Shown piece after piece: positions 9,370-20,266 of a stretch of 64,000 bases of DNA; position 1 is the stretch's first letter, and each line of letters begins with the position of its first letter. The translations under genes and the position numbers were made by a program. Under the pieces are notes generated by a model, which saw only the letters and a program-made list of their open reading frames with translations, searched no databases and was not told where the DNA came from. The stretch is from Novosphingobium sp. MD-1 (GTDB lineage: Bacteria; Pseudomonadota; Alphaproteobacteria; Sphingomonadales; Sphingomonadaceae), in contig NZ_BBXA01000020.1 of assembly GCF_001014975.1 (NCBI RefSeq), positions 186,001 through 250,000 of the forward strand. Reading direction: 5' to 3'.

Positions 9370-9402
9370 TCGCTCCGGCCTGAACGCCTCTATGCCCCCC
9401 AT

Positions 9403-9434
9403 GTTCGACGAACACCATCGCGTGTTCGTCGAAC
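9403..9434. promoter_or_regulatory. 13-bp perfect inverted repeat made of two GTTCGwCGAAC palindromes
   Basis: GTTCGACGAACAC (9403-9415) and its exact reverse complement (9422-9434) are separated by 6 bases. Each arm itself contains an 11-base palindrome GTTCGwCGAAC, so two dyads lie 19 bases centre to centre, about two helical turns. No T-run follows, so a simple intrinsic terminator is unlikely on the plus strand. It lies 65 bases before the M1 aminopeptidase gene and could be a double operator. It could also be a factor-dependent 3' end of the HerA-like gene. Confidence 0.5.
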
Positions 9435-9498
9435 GCGGTTGCGCATGAAACCGGTTAGGCCCTAGTCAGGTGCATTTTCCATTTCCGGAAAGGCTTTC

Positions 9499-12165
<2,667 letters not shown>

Positions 12166-12166
12166 G

Positions 12167-12201
12167 CCCAAATGCGGTGAGCATCACGCACCGCATTTGG
12201 G
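12167..12201 (+). terminator. hairpin after the M1 peptidase gene
   Basis: CCCAAATGCGGTG (12167-12179) and CACCGCATTTGGG (12189-12201) form a perfect 13-bp stem with a 9-base loop starting 1 base after the stop codon. The downstream sequence (TCAAACC) has no T-run, so the terminator may be imperfect or the hairpin may protect the 3' end. Confidence 0.6.
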
Positions 12202-12228
12202 TCAAACCCGTGCGGCGCTTGAGCATTT

Positions 12229-12263
12229 CCAAGCGGTGATGCGTCAGCATCTTAGCAGCTTGG
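12229..12263. repeat. nested hairpin, REP-like
   Basis: CCAAGC (12229-12234) pairs with GCTTGG (12258-12263), and inside it GATGC pairs with GCATC around GTCA (12238-12251). It repeats words of the preceding hairpin (GCGGTGA, GCATC), so the two may be a REP-like pair. No gene is involved. Confidence 0.45.
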
Positions 12264-12274
12264 CATAAAACACC

Positions 12275-12303
12275 ATCCCGGCACGCCCCGTGCGTGCCGG
12301 GAT
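12275..12303 (-). terminator. terminator of the two-component operon
   Basis: ATCCCGGCACG (12275-12285) and CGTGCCGGGAT (12293-12303) form an 11-bp stem. Read on the minus strand it lies just after the histidine kinase stop and is followed by GGTGTTTTATG, a short T-run. It therefore probably ends the minus-strand operon. Confidence 0.65.
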
Positions 12304-12310
12304 AATTCTG

Positions 12311-13816
12311 TCACGTAACAGGCAGGCGCAGCGTCGCCACCAGCCCCGCGATCCGGCCTGCCTCCACGCGATTGGCGAGTACCAGCGATCCGCCGTGCTG
12401 GTCGGCGATGGCCCGTGCCAGCGTCAGGCCCAACCCGGTGCCGCCGGTCGCGGTGTTGCGCGAGGCTTCGAGGCGCGTGAACGGCTCCATCATCCGGGCG
12501 ATCTCGCCTTCGGGAATCCCCGGCCCGTCATCCTCGATCCGCAACACGGCCTCGTTGCCCTCGCGCACCAGCGATACCCGTGCGCGCTGACCATAGCGCA
12601 GCGCGTTGGACACCAGGTTGCGCATCGCGCGGCGCAGCCACGTCGCCCGCACCGGCAGCACGATGCGCGCGGTATCGCCCAGCGTCACATCCTCGCCCAT
12701 GTCCTCGAACTCGTCGGCCACATCGGCGACGAGCGCCGACAGCTCGGTCATTTCCAGCGGATCAGACGGACGGCCTACCCGCGCCAGCGAGAGAATGTCA
12801 TCGAGCGAGCGGTTGATGTCCTCGATCACCTTGGCCATCCGGCCGCGCTCGGCGTCGTCCTCCACCGCCTCGATCCGCACGCGCAGCGCAGCCAGCGGCG
12901 TTTTCAGATCGTGCCCGATCGCGCCCAGCATCACGTCCTTTTCGTCGAGCAGCCCGGCGATGCGTGCTTCCATCGCGTTGTGAGCCTCGATCAGGCGGCG
13001 GATATCTTCCGGCCCGCCGGGAACGAGCTGGCCATCGATGCTGCGGTCGCGCGCGAAGTCCTCCACCCGCCGCGTCAGCGCCTTGAGCGGCTGCGCGATG
13101 CGGCGCAGGATCAGCGCCACCGCGCCGATCAGCACGAGATAGAGCAGCACGGTCTGCCACAGCAACGAGATCAGCAACTGCCGCTCGCCCGCAGGCGTCA
13201 GGACGCGCGCGGACAGCCACGTGCCGTCGGAGCGCTTGAACGAGGCGATCACCAGGCGCGGCGGCGGTTCACCATTGCTGAAGGCGGCGAAGCGGTGGCG
13301 TTGCTGTTCCCACCATTCGGCAATCACGCTGTCCTGATGGGGATCGCGTTCGAGCACGACCACTTGCGACACCGCGACGCCCTGGTTTTCCAGCACTTCG
13401 GTCAGATTCTTCTCGGCCGCGGCGATGCGCCGGTCGCCGGGCTGTTCGGGGCTGGCGTTATCCACGCGCACGCGCAAGGGGCGTGGCAGCCGGTAGCCGT
13501 CATCGGGCGGCGGCGGACGACGCCGGAAGCCGGGCGCCCCCGGAGGGCCGCCTTCGCGCGCTTCCGGCCCGCGATCGCGCCGCATTCCGCCCCGTTCGCC
13601 GCCCTCCGCGCCATAGAGCGGAGGGCCCAGCAGACGGAAGGCGGCGGAGTTCACCAGCGCCCCCACGTGCCGTTCATGCTGCGCGCGCCAGATAAGCGCC
13701 GCCGAAAGACTCTGCGCGATCAGCAGGGCGATGGCGATGGCGAACAGCATCTGCCCCTGCAGGCTGCGCGGCCAGGGCACGAAACGGGAAAAGGCGCGGG
13801 GCAGGTCTCGAAACAA
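12311..13816 (-). CDS. membrane sensor histidine kinase (EnvZ/RstB-like)
   Basis: A 501-residue inner-membrane kinase that should phosphorylate the response regulator encoded just upstream. Order: a membrane helix near residues 23-45 (MLFAIAIALLIAQSLSA), a periplasmic domain, a second helix (LLWQTVLLYLVLIGAVALI), HAMP, the dimerisation domain with phospho-acceptor H302 in GHDLKTP, and the ATPase domain with NLVSNALRYG, DDGPGIP and GGTGLGLT. The start is uncertain: the TTG at 13816 lies 4 bases past the regulator stop with GGGGG upstream, and a GTG at 13780 is also possible. The periplasmic part contains an Arg/Pro/Gly-rich stretch (GFRRRPPPPDDG). Signal unknown. Confidence 0.88.
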   Translation of the reverse strand: MFRDLPRAFSRFVPWPRSLQGQMLFAIAIALLIAQSLSAALIWRAQHERHVGALVNSAAFRLLGPPLYGAEGGERGGMRRDRGPEAREGGPPGAPGFRRRPPPPDDGYRLPRPLRVRVDNASPEQPGDRRIAAAEKNLTEVLENQGVAVSQVVVLERDPHQDSVIAEWWEQQRHRFAAFSNGEPPPRLVIASFKRSDGTWLSARVLTPAGERQLLISLLWQTVLLYLVLIGAVALILRRIAQPLKALTRRVEDFARDRSIDGQLVPGGPEDIRRLIEAHNAMEARIAGLLDEKDVMLGAIGHDLKTPLAALRVRIEAVEDDAERGRMAKVIEDINRSLDDILSLARVGRPSDPLEMTELSALVADVADEFEDMGEDVTLGDTARIVLPVRATWLRRAMRNLVSNALRYGQRARVSLVREGNEAVLRIEDDGPGIPEGEIARMMEPFTRLEASRNTATGGTGLGLTLARAIADQHGGSLVLANRVEAGRIAGLVATLRLPVT

Positions 13817-13820
13817 GCGA

Positions 13821-14552
13821 CTACCCCCGCGACGCGATCTTGCGCACTTCGGTGGCCAGCATGTAGCCACCGCCCCAGACCGTCTGGATCAGTTGCGGAT
13901 TGCGGCTGTCCACTTCCACCTTGCGGCGCAGGCGGCTGATCTGGTTGTCGACGGCGCGGTCGAACAGGTGTGCCTCGCGCCCCTGCACCATGTCGAGCAG
14001 GCGATCGCGATCGAGCACCTGGCGCGGATGGTCGAGGAAGGCCATCAGCAGGCGGAACTCGGCGGACGAAATCGCCACCAGCGCGCCTTCCGGATCGGTC
14101 AGCCGCCGCTTGAGCGGATCGAGCTGCCAGCCTTCGAATTCATAGACCACCGCGTCCGCCGGTTCCGCCGCCTGCCGCACCGCGCGCCGCAGCACGCTGC
14201 GCACGCGCGCGACCAGTTCGCGCGGATCGAACGGCTTCACCACGTAATCGTCGGCGCCGATTTCCAGCCCGACGATGCGGTCGGTCGCCTCGCCCTTGGC
14301 GGTGATGAAGATCACCGGGATCTGCCGCGCCTCGACCAGATGGCGGCACAGCGACAGACCGTCCTCGCCCGGCATCATGATATCGAGCAGCACGATGTCG
14401 AAGGCGGCTTCCACCAGCCGGCTGCGCGCCTCGGCGGCGGTGCCGGCTTGCGTCACGGCAAACCCCTGGCGGACGAGATAGTCCGCCAGGGGCTCGCGCA
14501 GGGCTGCTTCGTCGTCGACGAGCAGCACCCGGATCGGCGAAGTTTCATTCAT
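13821..14552 (-). CDS. OmpR-family response regulator
   Basis: A DNA-binding response regulator of 243 residues. The receiver domain has the acidic pair D13-D14 and the phospho-acceptor D57 in LLDIMMPGEDG; a Lys follows in YVVKPFD. The C-terminal winged helix (about 140-240) shows the PhoB-type block SSAEFRLLMAFLDHPRQVL and the recognition helix DNQISRLRRKVE. It lies 4 bases before its kinase and 18 bases after the EF-hand gene, so all three are probably one operon. Likely targets include its own operon, but no site is proven. Confidence 0.93.
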   Translation of the reverse strand: MNETSPIRVLLVDDEAALREPLADYLVRQGFAVTQAGTAAEARSRLVEAAFDIVLLDIMMPGEDGLSLCRHLVEARQIPVIFITAKGEATDRIVGLEIGADDYVVKPFDPRELVARVRSVLRRAVRQAAEPADAVVYEFEGWQLDPLKRRLTDPEGALVAISSAEFRLLMAFLDHPRQVLDRDRLLDMVQGREAHLFDRAVDNQISRLRRKVEVDSRNPQLIQTVWGGGYMLATEVRKIASRG

Positions 14553-14570
14553 GCGCTTCGCCGCTCCCCG

Positions 14571-15218
14571 TCATTCGCCCGGAGGGGGAGGCGGAGGCAT
14601 GTCGCCGCCCGGGGCTCCCGGCCCGCCCGGCCCGCGGCCGAAGCGGGCGCGCATCGCATCGCGCGCGGCCTTGCGTTCTTCCTTGCTGATCTTGCCGTCA
14701 TGGTTGGTATCGACCCTGTCGAAATGCGCCTTCACCGCCGCATCGTACTCGGCCTTGGTCACAACGCCATCCTTGTTGGCATCGGCCATGCGCAACACCA
14801 TGCCCGGACCGCCCATCATGGCGCCATGCATACCAGGTCCGTCCGGACCGGGGCCACGTCCTTGCGGACCGCCGCGTCCGCCGCGATGCCAGCGGTGGCC
14901 TTCCTCGGGACCGGCTCCGGGGCCATCGGCGCGCGGGCCGCGCATGGCGTTGTGATGGGCCAGAAATTCGTCGCGGCTGATCGACCCGTCGTGGTTGGTA
15001 TCGATCTCGTCGAACTTTTGCATGACCTTGGCGTCGCGATCGGCCTGGTCGAGCTTGCCGTCCTTGTTGACGTCGAGCTTCGCCCACATCTCGTCGGCCT
15101 TGGCCTTGGCTTCGGCCCAGGTAACGTCGCCCGCCGGACCTTCGGGGGCAGCGGCATAGAGGGCACCGGCGCCCAGCGCGAGCGCGGCGGCGGAAATGCC
15201 CAGAACAATCTTCTTCAT
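14571..15218 (-). CDS. secreted four-EF-hand calcium-binding protein
   Basis: A 215-residue exported protein. Residues 1-23 are a signal peptide (ALALGAGALYAA). Four canonical 12-residue EF-hand loops are visible: 49-60 (DVNKDGKLDQAD), 73-84 (DTNHDGSISRDE), 146-157 (DANKDGVVTKAE) and 170-181 (DTNHDGKISKEE). They form two pairs joined by a Gly/Arg/His/Pro-rich linker (about 93-140); the tail ends in a run of prolines. It probably buffers or senses calcium in the periplasm. It is the first gene of a putative operon with the response regulator and sensor kinase, so it could supply or modulate their signal (inference). A large hairpin lies in its leader. Confidence 0.88.
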   Translation of the reverse strand: MKKIVLGISAAALALGAGALYAAAPEGPAGDVTWAEAKAKADEMWAKLDVNKDGKLDQADRDAKVMQKFDEIDTNHDGSISRDEFLAHHNAMRGPRADGPGAGPEEGHRWHRGGRGGPQGRGPGPDGPGMHGAMMGGPGMVLRMADANKDGVVTKAEYDAAVKAHFDRVDTNHDGKISKEERKAARDAMRARFGRGPGGPGAPGGDMPPPPPPGE

Positions 15219-15254
15219 CGATCCTGACTCCCGTGTGTTCGGAAAGGGGAGGAC

Positions 15255-15323
15255 GTTGCGAGGCCGCCATGAAGGGGGAGAGAGGGAGGCACCCCTTCAG
15301 GGGAGGCTGGCGGCCTTCGCAAC
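15255..15323 (-). promoter_or_regulatory. long stem-loop in the leader of the EF-hand/two-component operon
   Basis: GTTGCGAGGCCGCCA (15255-15269) pairs with TGGCGGCCTTCGCAAC (15308-15323), giving a 15-bp stem with one bulged base. The loop holds a second hairpin, CCCCTTCAGGGG (15292-15303). It lies 37 bases upstream of the EF-hand ATG. If transcribed it would sit in the 5' leader; alternatively it marks the 3' end of a plus-strand transcript. No T-run is next to it. Confidence 0.5.
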
Positions 15324-15461
15324 GACCATGAGCAGGATATAGGAGGCAGTTGTCGCGCAAATATCCCGGCGCCAGCCCGACATTGTCGTAATTTGTCGCG
15401 TTTGAGAAAGACCGTTCATTTGGCGGCAAGCGAAGGCCCCGCCCGGTCCCCTCACCCGTCG

Positions 15462-15884
15462 TTACCGTGCGCGATGCTCGGTTCCGACGCCCGCCGTGAT
15501 AAACAGCGCCGATGCCTCGCCCGTGGCATCCGTGGCCACGATATCCGCAGTGTGCCACACGCCCGGCGGATTGATCGCATAGTCACCGGGCGCGAGCCGG
15601 ACCAGCTCCAGCCGGCCGTCTGGAAATTCCTGATGCAGCACGATTTCGCCCGAGAGGCACAGTACCACCTCGTCGCCCGCCGGGTGCATTTCCCAGCTGT
15701 CCCAGCTTTCGGCGAACCGGAACAGGCTGACCAGCCGGCCTTCCTTCCCGTCATCGGCGTGGCGCGCAACATAGCCGGCGTACCACTCCATTCCGGTGAA
15801 GGCCGGCTCGGCCACGGCGCGCGCGCCGAGGCCGAGATGGACCGGGCTTTCCGCCAGCCGATGGCCCGCCCGGATCTCCTTCAT
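15462..15884 (-). CDS. cupin-domain protein
   Basis: A small single-domain cupin of 140 residues. The first cupin block is visible as WEMHPAGDEVVLCLSGEI and the second as LAPGDYAINPPGVWHTADI, with His and Glu at the positions that usually bind metal. The ATG overlaps the stop of the VOC gene (ATGA at 15881-15884), so the two are coupled. Proteins of this type are mostly uncharacterised; a small-molecule dioxygenase, isomerase or sensing role are all possible, and nothing here decides between them. Confidence 0.8.
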   Translation of the reverse strand: MKEIRAGHRLAESPVHLGLGARAVAEPAFTGMEWYAGYVARHADDGKEGRLVSLFRFAESWDSWEMHPAGDEVVLCLSGEIVLHQEFPDGRLELVRLAPGDYAINPPGVWHTADIVATDATGEASALFITAGVGTEHRAR

Positions 15885-16261
15885 TCCGGCGCCGCCATGA
15901 GGAAAGCATTGAGCTTGTTGCCATCGGGATCGCGGAAATAGGCGGCGTAGAACCCGCCATCGCCGCGCGGCCCCGGCTCGCCTTCGCAGGTGCCTCCGTT
16001 GGCCAGCGCGATCGCGTGCAGCCGGACCACCTGTTCCTTGTCCTTCGCCTCGAACGCCACCATGACGCCGTTGCCGACAGAGGCCGCATTGCCGTCGAAC
16101 GGCTTCGTCAGGCCGATGCCCGCGCCACCGCCGGGTGCGCCCCAGGCGATCGCGCCGTCCCATTCCATCATCCGGCCCACACCCAGTTCGGCTGTCAGCG
16201 CATCATAGAACTTCGCGCCGCGTTCCAGGTCATTGGTGCCGAGCGTCACGTATCCGATCAT
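15881..16261 (-). CDS. VOC (glyoxalase/bleomycin-resistance) family protein
   Basis: A 126-residue vicinal-oxygen-chelate protein. It starts MIGYVTLGTNDLERGAKFYD, the usual first beta-alpha unit, and ends with the second unit FRDPDGNKLNAF, in which Asp-Pro-Asp-Gly is typical. These proteins bind a divalent metal in a dimer. The sequence does not show which reaction is catalysed; closest to the YaeR/lactoylglutathione-lyase-like small proteins. It forms a two-gene unit with the following cupin. Confidence 0.85.
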   Translation of the reverse strand: MIGYVTLGTNDLERGAKFYDALTAELGVGRMMEWDGAIAWGAPGGGAGIGLTKPFDGNAASVGNGVMVAFEAKDKEQVVRLHAIALANGGTCEGEPGPRGDGGFYAAYFRDPDGNKLNAFLMAAPE

Positions 16262-16319
16262 CGAAACTCTCCCTTCAGCGAATCATGATAGATGGAACAT
16301 AACACGAACAAACCGCCTC

Positions 16320-18125
16320 TCAAAGCGGTGCGCAGGCCCCTTCAAGCCAGATGCGATCGGCGCCTTCGAGCTGCGGCGAGAGCAGCGCGAGCGTACCCGC
16401 GTGGTATGCGTTCCACCACGCCCGCTCGTCGGGCGTCAGCAGGGCGACATCCACCAGGTTCCGGTCGATCGGCACATGCGTCAGCGTCTCGAAGCCATAG
16501 AATTCGCCTTCCGCGCCCTCGATTTCGCGCGGCTCAACCAGCACCAGGTTCTCGATGCGGATGCCGTAGGCGCCGGTCTTGTAGTAGCCCGGCTCATTCG
16601 ACAGGATCATGCCCGGCATCAGCACCTGGCCCGTGCCGGCCTGCCCGCCCGCGGCCTTGGCGATGCGCTGCGGTCCTTCGTGCACCGACAGGAAGCTGCC
16701 GACGCCGTGCCCGGTGCCGTGCGCGTAATCCAGCCCCGCCGACCACAGGAACTGGCGGGCGAAGCTGTCGAGCTGGCTGCCGGCCGTGCCCTTGGGAAAC
16801 ACCGCCCGCGCCAGCGCGATATGGCCCTTGAGCACGCGGGTGAAGCGGTCCCGGACCTCGGCCGGCGGCCGCCCCGGACCGACCCATACCGTGCGGGTGA
16901 TGTCGGTGGTGCCATCGACATACTGCGCGCCCGAATCGACGAGATAGACGCTGTTCGGCTCCAGCGTGCGGTTGGTTTCCTCGCTGACGCGATAGTGGAC
17001 GACCGCACCGTTCGGCCCTGCGCCGGAAATCGTGTCGAACGACAGATCGCGCAGCAATCCGCCTTCGGCGCGGAACGCTTCGAGCCGATCGGCCGCCGCC
17101 AGCTCGGTCACGCCGCCGCGCGGCGCTTCCACCGAGAGCCAGTGCAGGAAGCGCGAAACGGCGGCTCCATCCCGCGCCTGCGCCGCGCGCTGGCCCGCCT
17201 TCTCGACCTCGTTCTTGATCGCCTTGGGCAGCACCACCGGATCGGTCAGCGCGATGGTCTTGGCCCCGGCGCGATCGAGCGTGGCGAAGATCGCCGCAAC
17301 GGCCCGTTCCGGGTCGACCGCCACACGCTTGCCCGCCATCGCTTCCAGCGCGGGCACGAACCCGTCGCGATCATGGATGCGCACCGCGTTGCCCAGGTGC
17401 TGGACCAGCGCCGGCGTGACCTTTTCGGGCGCAATGAACAGATCGGCGGTGCCATCGGCGTGCGCCAGCACGAACGACAGCGCCACCGGCGTGCGTTCCA
17501 CATCCGCGCCCCGGATATTGAGCAGCCAGGCAATCGAATCGAGCGCAGACACGACGACCGCGTCCAGCTTGCGCTCCGCCAGCCATTCGGCCACCGCCGC
17601 GCGCTTTTCCGACGCGGACTGGCCGGCGTGGTCATCGGCGTGGACCAGCGCCGGCGCGATCGACGGCGCGGGCCGGTCCGCCCACACCGCGTCGACGGGA
17701 TTCGAATCGACCGCCACCAGCCGCGCCCCGCGCGAAGAGAGAGCACTCGCCACCGATTCCACCCACGGCCGGCCGTGCAGCCAGGCGTCATAGCCGATCC
17801 GCGCGCCTTCCGGCACGTGTTCCCCCAGCCACGCGGCGGGGCTGGTCTGCGGCACCGACTGATAGCTGTAGAGCCGGCCATCGACCTGCTCGCGCACTTG
17901 CAGGGTATAGCGCCCGTCGACGAAGATCGCGGCTTCATCCCTGAGCACGACCGCCGTGCCGGCCGAACCGCCGAAGCCGGTCAGCCACGCCAGCCGCTGG
18001 GCATAGGCGCCGACATATTCGCTCATGTGCTCGTCGGAAATCGGGATGACGAAGCCATCGAGACCGTCCTGCGCCAGTTGCTTGCGCAGGGCATCGAGGC
18101 GAGCTTCGTGAGTGTGCATCAACAT
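16320..18125 (-). CDS. pepP: Xaa-Pro aminopeptidase (M24B, aminopeptidase P)
   Basis: A 601-residue cytosolic metallopeptidase that removes an N-terminal residue next to proline. The two N-terminal creatinase-like domains cover about 1-310. The catalytic pita-bread domain has the metal ligands in DSGAQYVDGTTDITRTVW (two Asp), GTGHGVGSFLSVHEG (His), NEPGYY (Glu) and YGFETLTHVP (Glu). I chose the ATG at 18125 (MLMHTHEARLDAL); a second ATG at 18119 is as plausible. Divergent from oligopeptidase B 55 bases away, so the two peptidases may share a control region. Confidence 0.92.
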   Translation of the reverse strand: MLMHTHEARLDALRKQLAQDGLDGFVIPISDEHMSEYVGAYAQRLAWLTGFGGSAGTAVVLRDEAAIFVDGRYTLQVREQVDGRLYSYQSVPQTSPAAWLGEHVPEGARIGYDAWLHGRPWVESVASALSSRGARLVAVDSNPVDAVWADRPAPSIAPALVHADDHAGQSASEKRAAVAEWLAERKLDAVVVSALDSIAWLLNIRGADVERTPVALSFVLAHADGTADLFIAPEKVTPALVQHLGNAVRIHDRDGFVPALEAMAGKRVAVDPERAVAAIFATLDRAGAKTIALTDPVVLPKAIKNEVEKAGQRAAQARDGAAVSRFLHWLSVEAPRGGVTELAAADRLEAFRAEGGLLRDLSFDTISGAGPNGAVVHYRVSEETNRTLEPNSVYLVDSGAQYVDGTTDITRTVWVGPGRPPAEVRDRFTRVLKGHIALARAVFPKGTAGSQLDSFARQFLWSAGLDYAHGTGHGVGSFLSVHEGPQRIAKAAGGQAGTGQVLMPGMILSNEPGYYKTGAYGIRIENLVLVEPREIEGAEGEFYGFETLTHVPIDRNLVDVALLTPDERAWWNAYHAGTLALLSPQLEGADRIWLEGACAPL

Positions 18126-18180
18126 GGGATCGTCCTGAATGAAGGCGGCCCGCCTTGCGGGCATCATGGAGGCAACATAG

Positions 18181-20256
18181 ATGCGGGGAATGAGCATTGC
18201 CACACCTCCCGTCGCCGCGAAGAAACCGCAGAGCATCACGCACCATGGCATCACGGTCACCGACGATTACGCGTGGCTGCGTGATCCCGGTTATCCCGAA
18301 GTCACCGACAAGGCCGTCCTCGCCCATCTCGAAGCCGAAAACGCCTGGTTCGAAAGCCGCATGGCCGATCGCCAGCCGGTGATCGACGCGCTGTTCCGGG
18401 AAATGCGCGGGCGCATCAAGGAAGCCGACAAGTCGGTGCCGCAGAAGGATGGCAACTGGCTCTACTGGATCGAATTCGAGGAAGGCGCGGAATACAAAAA
18501 ATGGTGGCGCCGCCCGGTGGGCGCGGCAGACGATGGCAGCGCCGACGAACTGATTCTCGATGAAGTGACGCTTGCCGAAGGGCTGGACTACTTCCGCCTG
18601 GGCGCGATCGCGGTTTCGAACGACGGCACGCGGCTGGCCTGGTCGGTGGACGACAACGGCTCCGAACGCTTCACCGCGCGGATCAAGGTGATCGCCACGG
18701 GCGAAGTGCTGCCCGATGAGATTCCCGGCACGCTGTCCGGCCTGATCTGGGTCGCGAACGATATGGGCCTCGTCTATTCGCTCGCCAACGAGAACTGGCG
18801 TACCGACAACGCGCGGCTGCACTGGCTGGGCCAGCCGGCCGAAAGCGACGTGGAACTGTACCACGAGGACGACGAGGGCTTCCGCGTCGGCGCCGCGCTT
18901 TCCGCCAACGAGAAATGGTTGATCGTCTCGACCGGCGATCACGAGACCGGCGAAACGCGCCTGATCCCCGCCGCCGACCCGCTGGCCCCGCCGATCCTCG
19001 TCAAGCCGCGCGCCAAGGGGGTGGAATACGACGTCGATGAGCGTGACGGCGTGCTCTACATCCACACCAACGATACGCACGAGAACTTCCGCCTCGCCAC
19101 CGCGCCGCTCGCCGATCCGGGCAACTGGACCACGCTGATCGCGGGCAGCGACGATTTCTATCTGACCGGGTTCGAGCTGTTCCGCGATTTCTACGTGGTC
19201 GAAGGGCGGGTGCGCGGGCTGGACCGGATCGAAGTGCGCTACTACGACGATCCCGCCAGGATCGAGCCGATCGCGTTCCCGGAAGCGAGCTACGAGGCAA
19301 GCCTGGGCGACAATCCCGAATGGGCCATGACGGTGCTGCGCGTCGGCTACGAATCGATGGTCAGCCCGGCGTCGGTCTATGACTACGATGTCGCCACCCG
19401 CAGCCTCACCCTGCTCAAGGTGCAGGAAATCCCCTCCGGCTATGACGCCTCGCTCTACGATACCGCGCGGCTGGACATCGCGGCGCGCGATGGCACGGTG
19501 GTGCCGGTCAGCGTGGTCTGGCGCAAGGACCGCGCGCCCGGCGGGCCGCTGCATCTGTATGGCTACGGCGCCTATGGCATCGCCATCGGTCCGGGCTTCT
19601 CGACCTCGCGCCTCAGCCTCGTCGATCGCGGCTTCGCCTATGCCATCGCGCATATCCGGGGCGGCGACGATCTGGGCCGCGCCTGGTACAAGGCGGGCAA
19701 GCTGGAACAGCGCACCAACACCTTCAACGATTTCGTGGACGTGGCGAAGGGCCTGATCGCGCGCGGGTTCACCGAGGCGGGGAAGATCAGCATTTCCGGC
19801 GGATCGGCCGGGGGCGAGCTGATGGGCGCGGTGATCAATTCCGATCCCGGCCTGTGGGGCGCGGTGGCGGCGCACGTGCCGTTCGTGGACGTGCTCAACA
19901 CCATGCTGGACGAAAGCCTGCCGTTGACCCCGGGCGAATGGCCCGAATGGGGCAATCCGATCGAGGACAAGGCCGCGTTCGAACTGATCCTGTCCTATTC
20001 GCCCTATGACCAGGTGCAGCGCCAGGCCTATCCGCCGCTGCTGGTGACGGCGGGCCTCAACGATCCGCGCGTGACCTATTGGGAGCCGGCAAAATGGGTG
20101 GCGAAGCTGCGCGAGCTGAAGACCGACGGCCACGAACTGCTGCTCAAGACCAACATGGGCGCAGGCCACGGCGGCAAGTCCGGCCGGTTCGAAAGCCTGA
20201 AGGAAACCGCGGAGGAGTTCGCCTTCATCCTGTGGCAGCTGGGCGTAGAGGCCTGA
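18181..20256 (+). CDS. ptrB: oligopeptidase B (S9A prolyl oligopeptidase family)
   Basis: A serine peptidase of 691 residues that cuts short peptides, in oligopeptidase B after basic residues. The N-terminal beta-propeller covers about 75-400 and the alpha/beta hydrolase domain about 410-691. The catalytic serine is near residue 540 in SGGSAGGELMG, the Asp in TAGLNDPRVTYWEPAKW, and the His in MGAGHGGKSGRFE. There is no signal peptide, so it should be cytosolic. An ATG at 18190 (MSIATPPVAA) is a possible alternative start. Divergent from aminopeptidase P, suggesting a joint peptide-degradation role. Confidence 0.92.
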   Translation: MRGMSIATPPVAAKKPQSITHHGITVTDDYAWLRDPGYPEVTDKAVLAHLEAENAWFESRMADRQPVIDALFREMRGRIKEADKSVPQKDGNWLYWIEFEEGAEYKKWWRRPVGAADDGSADELILDEVTLAEGLDYFRLGAIAVSNDGTRLAWSVDDNGSERFTARIKVIATGEVLPDEIPGTLSGLIWVANDMGLVYSLANENWRTDNARLHWLGQPAESDVELYHEDDEGFRVGAALSANEKWLIVSTGDHETGETRLIPAADPLAPPILVKPRAKGVEYDVDERDGVLYIHTNDTHENFRLATAPLADPGNWTTLIAGSDDFYLTGFELFRDFYVVEGRVRGLDRIEVRYYDDPARIEPIAFPEASYEASLGDNPEWAMTVLRVGYESMVSPASVYDYDVATRSLTLLKVQEIPSGYDASLYDTARLDIAARDGTVVPVSVVWRKDRAPGGPLHLYGYGAYGIAIGPGFSTSRLSLVDRGFAYAIAHIRGGDDLGRAWYKAGKLEQRTNTFNDFVDVAKGLIARGFTEAGKISISGGSAGGELMGAVINSDPGLWGAVAAHVPFVDVLNTMLDESLPLTPGEWPEWGNPIEDKAAFELILSYSPYDQVQRQAYPPLLVTAGLNDPRVTYWEPAKWVAKLRELKTDGHELLLKTNMGAGHGGKSGRFESLKETAEEFAFILWQLGVEA

Positions 20257-20266
20257 GGTCCAGCCC

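Noticed and set aside
7675..9402. Upstream in-frame extension of the PabB-PabC gene to 9402
   Set aside because: The extra 576 codons are antisense to the HerA-type ATPase and show no similarity; the ATG at 7674 gives a normal PabB N-terminus.
9403..9434. SOS (LexA) box
   Set aside because: The alphaproteobacterial LexA site is GTTC-N7-GTTC; the required second GTTC is not at that spacing in either arm.
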